Of a stretch of DNA of 60,513 nt, positions 35,094 through 43,450 are shown piece after piece. The first letter of the stretch is position 1, and each line of letters starts with the position of its first letter. The position numbers and the translations under genes were made by a program. The notes below the pieces were generated by a model. That model saw nothing but the letters and a program-made list of their open reading frames with translations. It ran no database searches and had not been told where the DNA came from. The DNA is from an uncultured Desulfovibrionaceae bacterium (GTDB taxonomy: Bacteria; Desulfobacterota; Desulfovibrionia; Desulfovibrionales; Desulfovibrionaceae): assembly GCA_949741925.1 (NCBI GenBank), contig CATJOY010000037.1:1-60513 (forward strand), written 5' to 3'.

Positions 35094-35125
35094 ATCCCCG
35101 CCACATGCTAGCATGTGGCGGGGAT
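35094..35125 (-). terminator. 32-bp perfect palindrome in the dctP-dctQ gap
   Basis: The 16-bp arms (ATCCCCGCCACATGCT and its exact complement) meet with no spacer, about 20 bp past the dctP stop and 42 bp before the dctQ start. No U-tract follows. Such intergenic hairpins often protect the 3' end of binding-protein mRNA and reduce read-through, so the binding protein is made in excess. Confidence 0.8.
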
Positions 35126-35144
35126 ACGGGAAAGCAGGGCTGTA

Positions 35145-36137
35145 TTATTTATAGGACGCGGCGCTTTCCAGAATCTCCTTGGCGTTGGGCACGGTATCGT
35201 AGAACAGCTTCCAGCTGCGCTCGCCGGCTTTGGCCATGGCATCGCGGAACTCGGGGGAAGGCGTGCTCACAACGCCGCCGCCGGCTTTGATAGAGTCAAC
35301 GGCTTCGGTTTCGAGCTTGGCCATCAGATCCCACACGTAATCGGCGGATTCCTTGGCGGCCTGATCAACCCACTTGCGATCCTGCTCGGGGAGGCTCTGA
35401 TAGAACTTTTCGTTCATGTACAGGGAGTGGATAACCAGAATGTGCCCGGAAAGGGTGATGTTCGGGGTGATTTCATACATCTTGAGGGCATTGATATCCA
35501 CCAGGGGGCTGTCGCCGCCGTCGATAACGCCTTGATCCAGGGCGCTGGGCACTTCAGCAAAAGGCATGGGCTGGCCGCTGATGCCGCATTCCTTGGCGAA
35601 GTTAATGTACAAGGGGATGTTGGGCACGCGCATACGCAAGCCATCCAGGTCTTTCATGCTGTTCAGCGGCTTCTTGGAGTAAAAATGGCGGAAGCCGAGG
35701 GGAAAGGCGTTCAGCGTACGCAGGCCGGATTTTTCAACAAAGCCTTCATTGATAAGATCAAAGGTTTTCCCTTGCATGGCCCGGCGGGCATGATCCAAGT
35801 CGGTGAACAGCATGGGGGTTTCCAACATGGCCATGGCCGGGTGCAGCGCAGAGGTTTGCGTGCCCGTAGCGCACATTTGAATGGAACCGCGGCGGGTGTT
35901 GGCGATGTAGGCGTCTTCCTTGCCGAGCTGGCTGTTAGGGAAAACCTGCACCTCATATTTTCCGTTGGAAAGTTTTGCCAGGATTTCCCCGAACTTGTGC
36001 ATGCCCAAGGTTTCCGGTTCCCCTTCAGGCTTCATGCCCGCCATTTTGATGACGACTTTATCCGCGCTCAAAGCGGTCGAGGCGAAGCCGACGCTGGCAA
36101 TGGCTAAAGCCATGAACAGGATAGCAATACGTTTCAT
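35145..36137 (-). CDS. dctP: TRAP transporter substrate-binding protein DctP
   Basis: 330 residues: Sec signal peptide MKRIAILFMALAIASVGFAS with cleavage near ALSA-DK, then a DctP-type periplasmic solute receptor. The key stretch LDGLRMRVPNIPLYINF holds the Arg that usually clamps the substrate carboxylate. A start at 36137 with AGGAG upstream; the 33 codons before it are not part of the gene. First gene of dctPQM with a recognisable promoter. Confidence 0.95.
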   Translation of the reverse strand: MKRIAILFMALAIASVGFASTALSADKVVIKMAGMKPEGEPETLGMHKFGEILAKLSNGKYEVQVFPNSQLGKEDAYIANTRRGSIQMCATGTQTSALHPAMAMLETPMLFTDLDHARRAMQGKTFDLINEGFVEKSGLRTLNAFPLGFRHFYSKKPLNSMKDLDGLRMRVPNIPLYINFAKECGISGQPMPFAEVPSALDQGVIDGGDSPLVDINALKMYEITPNITLSGHILVIHSLYMNEKFYQSLPEQDRKWVDQAAKESADYVWDLMAKLETEAVDSIKAGGGVVSTPSPEFRDAMAKAGERSWKLFYDTVPNAKEILESAASYK

Positions 36138-36206
36138 AAAGGATCTCCTGAGGTTAATGGTGTGCGCTATGATGCAAACAGTGCATCTTCGCTGTTTATA
36201 CGAGTA

Positions 36207-36236
36207 TATATATCTGGAGTAGCTAAAAAGAGTCAA
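36207..36236 (-). promoter_or_regulatory. Promoter of dctPQM
   Basis: Read on the minus strand: -35 TTGACT, 18-bp spacer, -10 TATATA, some 70 bp upstream of the dctP ATG. Confidence 0.65.
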
Positions 36237-36246
36237 AGCCTAAACG

Positions 36247-36258
36247 AACAATATTGTT
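36247..36258. promoter_or_regulatory. Palindrome just upstream of the dctP promoter
   Basis: AACAATATTGTT, a perfect 12-bp palindrome 10 bp beyond the -35 hexamer; a candidate activator site. No regulator gene is adjacent. Confidence 0.4.
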
Positions 36259-36341
36259 ACATGACAATTAGCATATATCCGGGAGCGGAAGCCAGGGGCT
36301 GTTTCGAGAACCACGGCCTCTGCAAAAAGTCGATGTTTCCC

Positions 36342-36398
36342 GGCAAAAAGACCGAAAAAAACCGGGCAAAGGCGTCATAAGAGATACGCCGCGCCCGG
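36342..36398 (+). repeat. Diverged dispersed element, copy C (partial)
   Basis: Matches the first half of copies A and B: AAAAAGACCGAAAAAAACCG and then GAGATACGCCGCGCCCGG, compared with GAGACGCCGCGCGCGG (A) and AGATACACCGCGCTCGG (B). It lies in the gene-free stretch 36138-36575, which otherwise holds the dctP promoter and the hairpin at 36527. Confidence 0.45.
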
Positions 36399-36526
36399 TT
36401 GATTCCAGCCGATCTCGCCGCGCCCGCAAGCCGGCGTAACAGCAAAACTGGAAAAGAAAAGGTCCGTGAGCCCTTTTCTAAAGTCTCCCCTTAGTATCCC
36501 GCGCCGGGGCGGGGCGGCATTGTTCT

Positions 36527-36551
36527 CAACGGCGGGCATTGCCCGCCGTTG
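36527..36551 (-). terminator. Hairpin after the hdr-hydrogenase operon
   Basis: An 11-bp perfect stem CAACGGCGGGC / GCCCGCCGTTG with an ATT loop, 24 bp past the stop of the hydrogenase gene. No strong U-tract, so a weak terminator or stabiliser. Confidence 0.6.
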
Positions 36552-36575
36552 CTCCTCTTTGGGTGAAAGGGCAGA

Positions 36576-38879
36576 TCAACTCCGGCTGCCTCCGGAACGA
36601 TCCGTGTAGGCGGTGTGCAGGAGTTGCAGCGCCAGAGGGCTGACAAAGGAACCCAAGTATTCCTGATACACCCGGGCCACTTCCGGGTTTTCATGGGATT
36701 TGCGCAAGGGCATGTTCTTGTCTTCCGTGTTCAATCCGGCTGTGCGCGCCTTGACCGCAGCTATGTTAGTGGCCATAGGCTGCCCGCCGCCGCCGATGCA
36801 GCCCCCGGGACAGCCCATAAACTCAATAAAGTGGTAATCCTTGAACTCCCCGCCTGAGCGGATGGAATCGCAGACTGCGCGACAGTTTTTCAGACCATGG
36901 GCCACAGCCACCTTTACTGTCAGGCCGGCCACCTCAAGCGTGGCCTTTTTCACCCCGTCAAGCCCGCCCAGGCTTTCAAACTCCAATTGCGGCAGGCTCT
37001 GGCCCGTCAACAACTCACAGGCCGTACGCAAAGCAGCTTCCATAACGCCGCCGGTGCGGCCGAAAATGGTAGCGGCTCCCGTATACTGACCGATAAGCGG
37101 ATCTGCCCTGCCCTCTTCCATGGCGGCAAGATCCAGGCCAAGGGTTTTCAACAACCGCGCCGCCTCGCGGGTGGTCAAAACAATATCCACATCCGGGAAT
37201 CCAGCCTCCCCGGCTGTGCCCGTACGGGCGGCATCGCGCATTTCCTCCCGGCCGCATTCAAATTTTTTGGCGGTGCAGGGCATCAGGGCAACCACAACGA
37301 TGTCTTTGGCATCTTTGCCCATTTCCTTGGCCGCGTAACTCTTGGCCACGGCCCCGAACATCTGCTGAGGGGATTTAGCCGAAGACATGTGCCCCAGAAG
37401 ATCCGGATAAAAGGTCTCGCAAAACTTTACCCAACCCGGGCTACACGAGGTGAACTGGGGCAACTGCGGCTCGATGTGTTCATATACCGCGTCCTCAACG
37501 TTGACCGGCAGGGAATCCCGCTTGAGCACCCCGGCCTTGGCCAGACGCAACAGCAGCTCGGAACCTTCTTCCATAATGGTCAAATCGGCCGAGAAGTTGG
37601 TATCCCAAACCCGGTCAAAGCCCGCTTTTTTCAAGGCCGTGTACAGCTTGCCCACAGCCAGCTCCCCGGGCGGCAGACCAAAGGCTTCGCCAATAGACAC
37701 CCGGACGGAGGGCGCGAACTGGACCACCACCGTTTTTTCCGGATCAGCCAAGGCCGCCAGCACATCGGCCACCTGATCATTCTCAGTTATAGCCCCCAAG
37801 GGAGAACCATAGGCGCAGGAACCACAGCCGTACATGCCTTTAAAGACAGCCACCGCCGCGCTTTCTTTACCCATGGGGCAGGCATGGATACACTGGCCGC
37901 AGCGGCTGCAGCGGTTTTCATCCACCATGACTACGCCCTTTTCTTCATCCATAGCCAACGCGCCCACGCCCTGCACCTCGTTGCAGGTTCTCACGCAGTT
38001 GCCGCAACGGATGCACAGGGAAGGATCATGATGCAAAGAAGGCTCCGAGCGCCAGCCCTCCAGCGCCCAGCCCCTGCGCTCTTCAGGATCGACCAGGCCG
38101 GAATTAACCGCCTCGCAGGCTACGAATTCCTGAATCCTCTGGATCACCCGGCAGTTGCCCTTCTCTTCAAGCCAGGCCAACCGTTCATCTAAGGCAGCCC
38201 GCAATGTTTCCGAATCGGTTTCAATGGTCATGCCCTGGCGCAGGTGGGCCTTTTTGCCCATGGCAAAAGGCGTTAGCCGGCCGTTCAGCACAATGAGCGA
38301 AAACGCCGGACAATCCGGGTTGGCAAGGCAGGCGAGCTTTGGGGATGCGGCAGGCTTCACAGGAGCCAAGCCATTGCTCTCCAACAATTGTGCCACAGTC
38401 TGCGCCGAAGAAGCGGTCAGAGGCTGACCGTTCAAGGTTACGGAAACCTCCTCTGCTTCCGTATGCCGGGCATTTTTGTTCAAGGGGTTGGGCCCGACGG
38501 CCTGGAGTTCCTGGGTATACTCAGTCATCACCTCAGCGAACTTCCGGCCCTCAGCCCCGGATATCCATTCCCAACGGAAGCGTTCCGGAGCAAAGCCGAA
38601 CAGTTCAAGGGTTTCACGCACAGCGCGCATGCGACGGTCCGTTTTATGGTTCCCGTCTTTGTAGTGACAATCCCCGAAGTGGCAGCCGCCCACAAAGGCG
38701 GCGTCCGCACCGCGGGCCAGGGCCTCGTAAATGAAAAAAGGCTCTACTCTGCCGGAACAGGGCACCCTGATCAGCTTGACGGTCGGGGGGTACTTGCAGC
38801 GCAGGTTTCCCGCCAGATCCGCGCCAGCGTAGGTGCACCACTGGCAGGCAAAACCCACGATATTGGGAGCAAAAGCCAT
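36576..38879 (-). CDS. MvhD-[FeFe]-hydrogenase fusion protein
   Basis: 767 residues. Residues 1-125 are an MvhD domain (FACQWCTYAGADLAGNLR, VPCSGRVEP, GGCHFGDCHY), the [2Fe-2S] protein that feeds HdrA. Residues 143-285 follow a NuoG-like layout (VSVTLNGQPL, LRQGMTIETDS, EEKGNC) but keep few of the usual Cys/His ligands (C184, C190, C243). Two [4Fe-4S] ferredoxin motifs follow (C289-C292-C295-C299; C324-C327-C330-C334), then the H-cluster domain: L1 TSCSPGW at 477-483, L2 MPCTAKKFE at 533-541, L3 EFMGCPGGCIGGGGQP at 686-701. L1 has Ser for the second Cys. GGAGGTGTGAT fixes the start, 1 bp after hdrB. Likely the H2-linked electron entry of the Hdr complex. Confidence 0.9.
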   Translation of the reverse strand: MAFAPNIVGFACQWCTYAGADLAGNLRCKYPPTVKLIRVPCSGRVEPFFIYEALARGADAAFVGGCHFGDCHYKDGNHKTDRRMRAVRETLELFGFAPERFRWEWISGAEGRKFAEVMTEYTQELQAVGPNPLNKNARHTEAEEVSVTLNGQPLTASSAQTVAQLLESNGLAPVKPAASPKLACLANPDCPAFSLIVLNGRLTPFAMGKKAHLRQGMTIETDSETLRAALDERLAWLEEKGNCRVIQRIQEFVACEAVNSGLVDPEERRGWALEGWRSEPSLHHDPSLCIRCGNCVRTCNEVQGVGALAMDEEKGVVMVDENRCSRCGQCIHACPMGKESAAVAVFKGMYGCGSCAYGSPLGAITENDQVADVLAALADPEKTVVVQFAPSVRVSIGEAFGLPPGELAVGKLYTALKKAGFDRVWDTNFSADLTIMEEGSELLLRLAKAGVLKRDSLPVNVEDAVYEHIEPQLPQFTSCSPGWVKFCETFYPDLLGHMSSAKSPQQMFGAVAKSYAAKEMGKDAKDIVVVALMPCTAKKFECGREEMRDAARTGTAGEAGFPDVDIVLTTREAARLLKTLGLDLAAMEEGRADPLIGQYTGAATIFGRTGGVMEAALRTACELLTGQSLPQLEFESLGGLDGVKKATLEVAGLTVKVAVAHGLKNCRAVCDSIRSGGEFKDYHFIEFMGCPGGCIGGGGQPMATNIAAVKARTAGLNTEDKNMPLRKSHENPEVARVYQEYLGSFVSPLALQLLHTAYTDRSGGSRS

Positions 38880-38880
38880 A

Positions 38881-39792
38881 TCACACCTCCTGCACGGCGC
38901 GGGCCGGATTTTGGATCTCGGCAATAAGGGCACTGCGATCCATGGCGCTGATGGCCGCCACCTGGGCGGGATCAAAGCCCATGGCCAGAGCCAAGAACTG
39001 CGTGTAATAAAGTACCGGAATAGTAAAATCTATCTCCCCAGAGGCGCGCAGTTGCTCTTGGGATTGATCAAACTGCATGTAGCAAGAGGAGCACCCGGTA
39101 ACGATGAGATCCGGATTAATTTCCTCTTTCATGGAGCGAAGCTTGGCCGCCAGAATTTTCATGGATTTATCCACGCTGGTGGTGCGCATGCCACCCATGC
39201 CGCAGCAGGCCTCGATCCGGCTATAGTGCGGGGCTGAAGCGCCGGTGGCCTCTACCAAATCCTTGAGCATATGCGGAAAAAAGGGGTTCTCTTCCTTGAT
39301 GGCCATGGCGTCGGTGGGCCAAAGCACATGGCACCCGGCCTGCACGGCCACGGTCAGGCCATCCTGCCTGAACTTCACGGCGGCAGCGATCTTCTCCGTT
39401 CCGATATCCCGATGCAGCACATGCGTAATATGATAGACATCCGCACTGCCCGTGTACGTGCGCCCGGCTTTTGCCAAAAGCTCATGCGCCTCCTCGGCCA
39501 CTTCCGGGTCGTGCATAAAATGCTTAGCCTCGGAAAGGATGCCGAAGCAGGAATTGCAGCCGGTCATAATGTTTACGCCAAGCTCCTCGGCAATGGCCAT
39601 GTTGCGGCAAGAGAGAGCGCACCACGTGCCTTTATCAAAAGAAGGCGCCGTGCCCCAAGCCGGACAGCAGCTTGCGCCGACCATATCTACGGGCTCCACG
39701 CCCAACGGCGGGAAAACTTTGCGCATGGATTGCTCAATATCCGGAGCCTTAAAGGGGATGTTGCACCCCAGAAATAACCCATATTTTACCAT
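38881..39792 (-). CDS. hdrB: Heterodisulfide reductase subunit B
   Basis: 303 residues with two CCG domains that each hold a non-cubane [4Fe-4S] cluster: GASCCPAWG with TGCNSCFG, and EACCGMGG with TGCSSCYMQF. This is the catalytic subunit that cleaves a disulfide (CoM-S-S-CoB in methanogens; the substrate in sulfate reducers is unknown). Both motif sets look complete. It follows hdrC after an unusually large 289-bp gap and runs directly into the MvhD-hydrogenase gene. Confidence 0.95.
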   Translation of the reverse strand: MVKYGLFLGCNIPFKAPDIEQSMRKVFPPLGVEPVDMVGASCCPAWGTAPSFDKGTWCALSCRNMAIAEELGVNIMTGCNSCFGILSEAKHFMHDPEVAEEAHELLAKAGRTYTGSADVYHITHVLHRDIGTEKIAAAVKFRQDGLTVAVQAGCHVLWPTDAMAIKEENPFFPHMLKDLVEATGASAPHYSRIEACCGMGGMRTTSVDKSMKILAAKLRSMKEEINPDLIVTGCSSCYMQFDQSQEQLRASGEIDFTIPVLYYTQFLALAMGFDPAQVAAISAMDRSALIAEIQNPARAVQEV

Positions 39793-40081
39793 ACGTTTCT
39801 CCTGTGTCGGAACCGTGCGGCCGCCCCGGGGATGCTGCCGCCGGCTGCTTATCCGGCGGGGCAGCGCCTGTTCCCGGCGAGATCATGCCATAATTCCTTA
39901 TAGAATATGTTCCGGCCTGTCCGAGGAAAGGCCTCTACAAGCAGAGCGGCGCCACACGGTTCTCTACGGCGCCTTGTGCCTTGCCTTTTCAGGGCATGTT
40001 CATCCTCATGCGGCCCACGGTTCTTCCTGAAACCTCGTCGCCTCCGAGGCGGCGCTCAATGCTTTTTAAGAGCACCATGCT

Positions 40082-40594
40082 CTAATAAAACCCGAGTTCC
40101 CCCATCAAGCAGTTTTCCAGAATGGTCTGGACTTCTTGCAGCCCTTTTGCATCACTGACCGTGGTCGGCGGCTGCTCGGGCAACCCTACCCCGGCCCGCA
40201 GTTCGCGGTATGTGGTGGTGTGGGCTGCGTGCCCGGTGGCGTGCAAATCAATAAGGCTCGTGGTCGAAGCCGTAGAAATAGCGAGTTCGTTGGCCTGGAA
40301 CCGCCGGAAGGCAAAAACCACTTCCTGCGGCTTGACCCCCTGGGGACAGACCTCGGAGCAACGGCAGCAGGCCTGGCAGGCCCAACTGGACGGCTCTTCG
40401 ATGATTTCCTCAAGCTGGCCGATGAGCAGCTTTTTAATCAACAGGCGGCAAAGAACAGGAAAACCTGCTTTAATGCTTGGACAGACTGCGGAGCAAGCCC
40501 CGCACTGCACACATTTGAAGATGCCTGTACCGCCGTACTCCGTAATAATTTTAACCGTGGCGGTGATCTTCTCTTTGGTCAGGGTTATGGACAT
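40082..40594 (-). CDS. hdrC: Heterodisulfide reductase subunit C
   Basis: 170-residue linker subunit carrying two [4Fe-4S] clusters (CVQCGACSAVCPS and CQACCRCSEVCPQGV) that wire HdrA to HdrB. Length and motifs are normal. It starts 13 bp after hdrA. The gap to hdrB (39793-40081) is non-coding as far as I can see, with a small GC-rich hairpin near 40048. Confidence 0.95.
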   Translation of the reverse strand: MSITLTKEKITATVKIITEYGGTGIFKCVQCGACSAVCPSIKAGFPVLCRLLIKKLLIGQLEEIIEEPSSWACQACCRCSEVCPQGVKPQEVVFAFRRFQANELAISTASTTSLIDLHATGHAAHTTTYRELRAGVGLPEQPPTTVSDAKGLQEVQTILENCLMGELGFY

Positions 40595-40607
40595 GGCTTT
40601 TCTCCTT

Positions 40608-42617
40608 TCAGGCAGTCAACGCCGCGATCTGGGCCAAGATCTGCTCATCCCGGCAGCCGTGCAAGGCTATGGCGTCGGAAGGGCAGGCCGCCGTGCAGAC
40701 CCCGCAGCCCTTGCATTGGGCTATGTTGATTTCGGCGTATTTTCTGCCGCCCCGCTCCACTCGGGTAATGGCATGGTACGGGCAAAGCGGCTCGCAAATG
40801 CCGCAACCGGAACAGAGTTCTTTGTCCACTTCCGAAAGGGTGGCGTCGATGCGTACCCGGCCCTGAGCCAAGGGTACGGCGGCAGCAGCGGCCGCCGCCT
40901 TGGCTTGGGAGACGGAATAGGGGATATCCTTGGGCCCCTGGCAACAGCCGGCAATATAAATGCCGCGGCTTGCGGTTTCCACGGGGCCAAGTTTGGGGTG
41001 CAGCTCCCTGAAAAATCCGGAACCACAGAGCTGGAGCCCAAGGGTTCGCGCCAGTTTTTGGCTGGATTCGGGCTGCTCGATGGCTGTAGCTAACACCACA
41101 AGATCGGTTTCAATCTCCACAGACTCCAGTTGGTCAATATCGTAGGCCAGCACCCGCAGGCGGTCGCCGGGTATCGTTTGCAAACCGCCGACCTTGCCGC
41201 GCATGATGTTGATGCCCAATCTGCGCGCGCCGGTATAGTATTCGTCGTACTCCTTGCCCCCGGCGCGCACATCAATGAAGTGCATATAGATGTTGAGATC
41301 AGGATATTTTTCCTTGAGCAACCTGGCCTGCTTGATCATGTACATGCAGCAGATGCCCGAGCAGTAGGTGTGGTGGCGCTCGTCGCGGGAGCCGACGCAG
41401 GAAACAAAGGTGATGGTCTTGCACTTGCCGCCGTCCGAAGGGCGCAGGAGCGCGCCGCCGGTCGGCCCTGTGGCCGAGATCAGCCGTTCCAACTGCAAAG
41501 CGCTGATGACATTGGGCGATTGCGGGGCGTAGGCCGGAAAGTTATGCTTATCCATAACCCGGAAACCCGCGGCCACCACCACCGATCCCACATTGAGCCG
41601 GAGCAGCTCGCCGCCGGCATCCCGGGGCAGAGAACGGTTGATGGCCCCGGCCTTGCAGGCCTTTTCGCAAGGAGCCAAAACAGGCTCCCCGGTTTTGGCG
41701 TTGATTTTGGGGGCCGTGCCGATCTTACGCCCTGCGCAGTTGATGCAAGCGTTCATATCGATAACCGCCTTTTTGGGCACGGCCTGGGGAAATTGAATAT
41801 AGGCCGCCCGGCGCTGGTTCAGCCCCAGGTTGAATTCATCATCGGCCTTGGCGGGACAAGCGGCGGCGCAATCCCCGCAACCGGTGCAGGCCTGCCAATC
41901 AACATAGGCCTGTTTGCGCCGTACAGTAACCGTAAAGTTGCCGATAAAGCCTTCCAAATGTTCGACCTCGGAATAGGTCAGCAGTTCGATATTGGGGTGG
42001 GCGGCCACATCCACCATAACCGGAGTGAGAATGCAGGCGGAACAATCGTTGGTGGGGAAGGTTTTATCCAACATGGCCATAACCCCGCCAATGCTGGGGT
42101 CTTTTTCCACAAGATAGGTCTTGTGCCCCATATTGGCCAGTTCCAAGGCGGCAAAACAGCCGCTGACGCCCCCGCCGATGACCAGTGCCGCATCAGTAAC
42201 CTCCACGAACTTATCATCCAGCGGCTGAAGCCACCGCGCCTTGCCTACAGCGCTCGCCAACACCAGTTTAGCCTTTTCCGTGGCCCCTTCGGGATCATGG
42301 GAATGCACCCAGGAATCCTGGTCTCGAATATTGGCCATTTCAAAAAGATACTTGTTCAACCCGGCGCTTTCGCAGACGGATCGGAAAATTGCTTCGTGGG
42401 TCCGGGGCGTGCAGGCGGCTACAACGACCCTATCCACCAGGCCTTCGCGGATATCCCGGCGGATCTGTTCCTGACCGGAATCCGAACACATGAACAGATC
42501 CTTGCGGGCAACCGTCACGTCATCCAAGGTTTCGGCATACTGGCGCAGAGCTTCAATATTGATGACCCCGGCAATGTTGGTTCCGCAATGACATACATAA
42601 ACACCAATTTTACCCAT
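40608..42617 (-). CDS. hdrA: Heterodisulfide reductase subunit A (flavin, FeS)
   Basis: 669 residues. N-terminal KIGVYVCHCGTNIAGVINI, FAD-binding ALVIGGGVSGCFAALELA, then DCSACILTP, CTGCGDCAAACPAK, an inserted cysteine-rich loop (CINCAGR ... CEKACKAGAI) and two C-terminal ferredoxin motifs CSGCGICEPLCP and CKGCGVCTAACP. HdrA holds the bifurcating FAD of the complex. No selenocysteine (in-frame TGA) is seen. The start at 42617 has GGAGGTAGGC upstream. First gene of the operon, with an 860-bp gene-free upstream region. Confidence 0.95.
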   Translation of the reverse strand: MGKIGVYVCHCGTNIAGVINIEALRQYAETLDDVTVARKDLFMCSDSGQEQIRRDIREGLVDRVVVAACTPRTHEAIFRSVCESAGLNKYLFEMANIRDQDSWVHSHDPEGATEKAKLVLASAVGKARWLQPLDDKFVEVTDAALVIGGGVSGCFAALELANMGHKTYLVEKDPSIGGVMAMLDKTFPTNDCSACILTPVMVDVAAHPNIELLTYSEVEHLEGFIGNFTVTVRRKQAYVDWQACTGCGDCAAACPAKADDEFNLGLNQRRAAYIQFPQAVPKKAVIDMNACINCAGRKIGTAPKINAKTGEPVLAPCEKACKAGAINRSLPRDAGGELLRLNVGSVVVAAGFRVMDKHNFPAYAPQSPNVISALQLERLISATGPTGGALLRPSDGGKCKTITFVSCVGSRDERHHTYCSGICCMYMIKQARLLKEKYPDLNIYMHFIDVRAGGKEYDEYYTGARRLGINIMRGKVGGLQTIPGDRLRVLAYDIDQLESVEIETDLVVLATAIEQPESSQKLARTLGLQLCGSGFFRELHPKLGPVETASRGIYIAGCCQGPKDIPYSVSQAKAAAAAAAVPLAQGRVRIDATLSEVDKELCSGCGICEPLCPYHAITRVERGGRKYAEINIAQCKGCGVCTAACPSDAIALHGCRDEQILAQIAALTA

Positions 42618-42697
42618 GCCTACCTCCGTTCTGGAGAGCATTTTCACTGAGAAATTACTCTTTATTGATACTCTATTAGCCTCTATATCCCATGTAC

Positions 42698-42714
42698 TTC
42701 GCATACATTGCGAA
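42698..42714. promoter_or_regulatory. Inverted repeat upstream of hdrA (possible operator)
   Basis: TTCGCA-TACAT-TGCGAA, 6-bp perfect arms, 5-bp spacer, about 81 bp upstream of the hdrA start. On the minus strand a TAATAG hexamer at 42677-42672 lies about 31 bp from its centre, the layout of a class II activator site. The half-site is not one I can assign to a known regulator. Confidence 0.5.
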
Positions 42715-43126
42715 ATTTACCCAAGCGAAAAACGGAAAATATTCTTAGAAGGGATACGCTAAGCGCATTCAGCCGCTATTTTATTATGCCCTGCTCGCTA
42801 TAGAGAGAGCAGATCACTCCTCCAAAAACAAGCTGAACAAACAGCACACAGAACCAGTTCCGCTCGTTAGAACAACATACTTTTAAGAATCTTCGTTGTA
42901 AAAGCAGCATTCCCCAGGCTGTACAGAAAAAAACGCTCTTTTTCCGTTTGTGTGGGAACTTAGGGCGTATCCCCGGCACAAAAATTCTTGAAAAGAATTT
43001 TTGCCCTCAACGTAAAACTGATATTGGCCCTATTCTCCGTATAGCAACAGATATAGAAGGCAACATAACCATGAGACATCAAGAAATAATATCATGATGA
43101 AAAGATTTGTCCATGTAAAAAATCTT

Positions 43127-43144
43127 TTGTGTAAATATACACAA
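43127..43144. promoter_or_regulatory. Rex-like 18-bp palindrome
   Basis: TTGTGTA-AATA-TACACAA: perfect 7-bp arms and 4-bp spacer, the geometry of the redox sensor Rex site (TTGTGAA-N4-TTCACAA) with one symmetrical change per arm. It contains TATATT on the minus strand, a possible -10. Only the hdr operon has its 5' end facing this region. Confidence 0.5.
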
Positions 43145-43405
43145 GAAATTCATCCCTCCATGTGAAAAACAACGCAACCGGCAATCATGGCGGGGAGCCG
43201 CTTCTTTTCGGCCCTGGCGGCATTCCTGCACGCTCTGAGGCCCAATAGCGAAAGGCAAAAAATGGGGCAAAACGATGATTGTGCCTTTTGCAACAAAAAG
43301 CGTCGGGATAGGTAAAACGTGATCCGCTGCGGCACAACCTGTGCCTTAGAGGCTGTTTTTCAAGGGCGTCCGAGAAATCGCAAGGCCTTGTATTCCTTAC
43401 GGAGA

Positions 43406-43450
43406 CGCTGCTCAAGGACGGAAAACAAAACTTCCCGCCCTTGAGCAGCG
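43406..43450 (-). terminator. Hairpin after fumC
   Basis: A 16-bp stem with one mismatch (CGCTGCTCAAGGACGG / CCGCCCTTGAGCAGCG), 13-base loop, about 30 bp past the fumC stop. T-rich sequence occurs in the loop rather than after the stem, so termination strength is uncertain. Confidence 0.6.

Noticed and set aside
42776..42979. 67-residue minus-strand frame upstream of hdrA
   Set aside because: No ribosome site and Phe/Cys-rich AT-driven composition.
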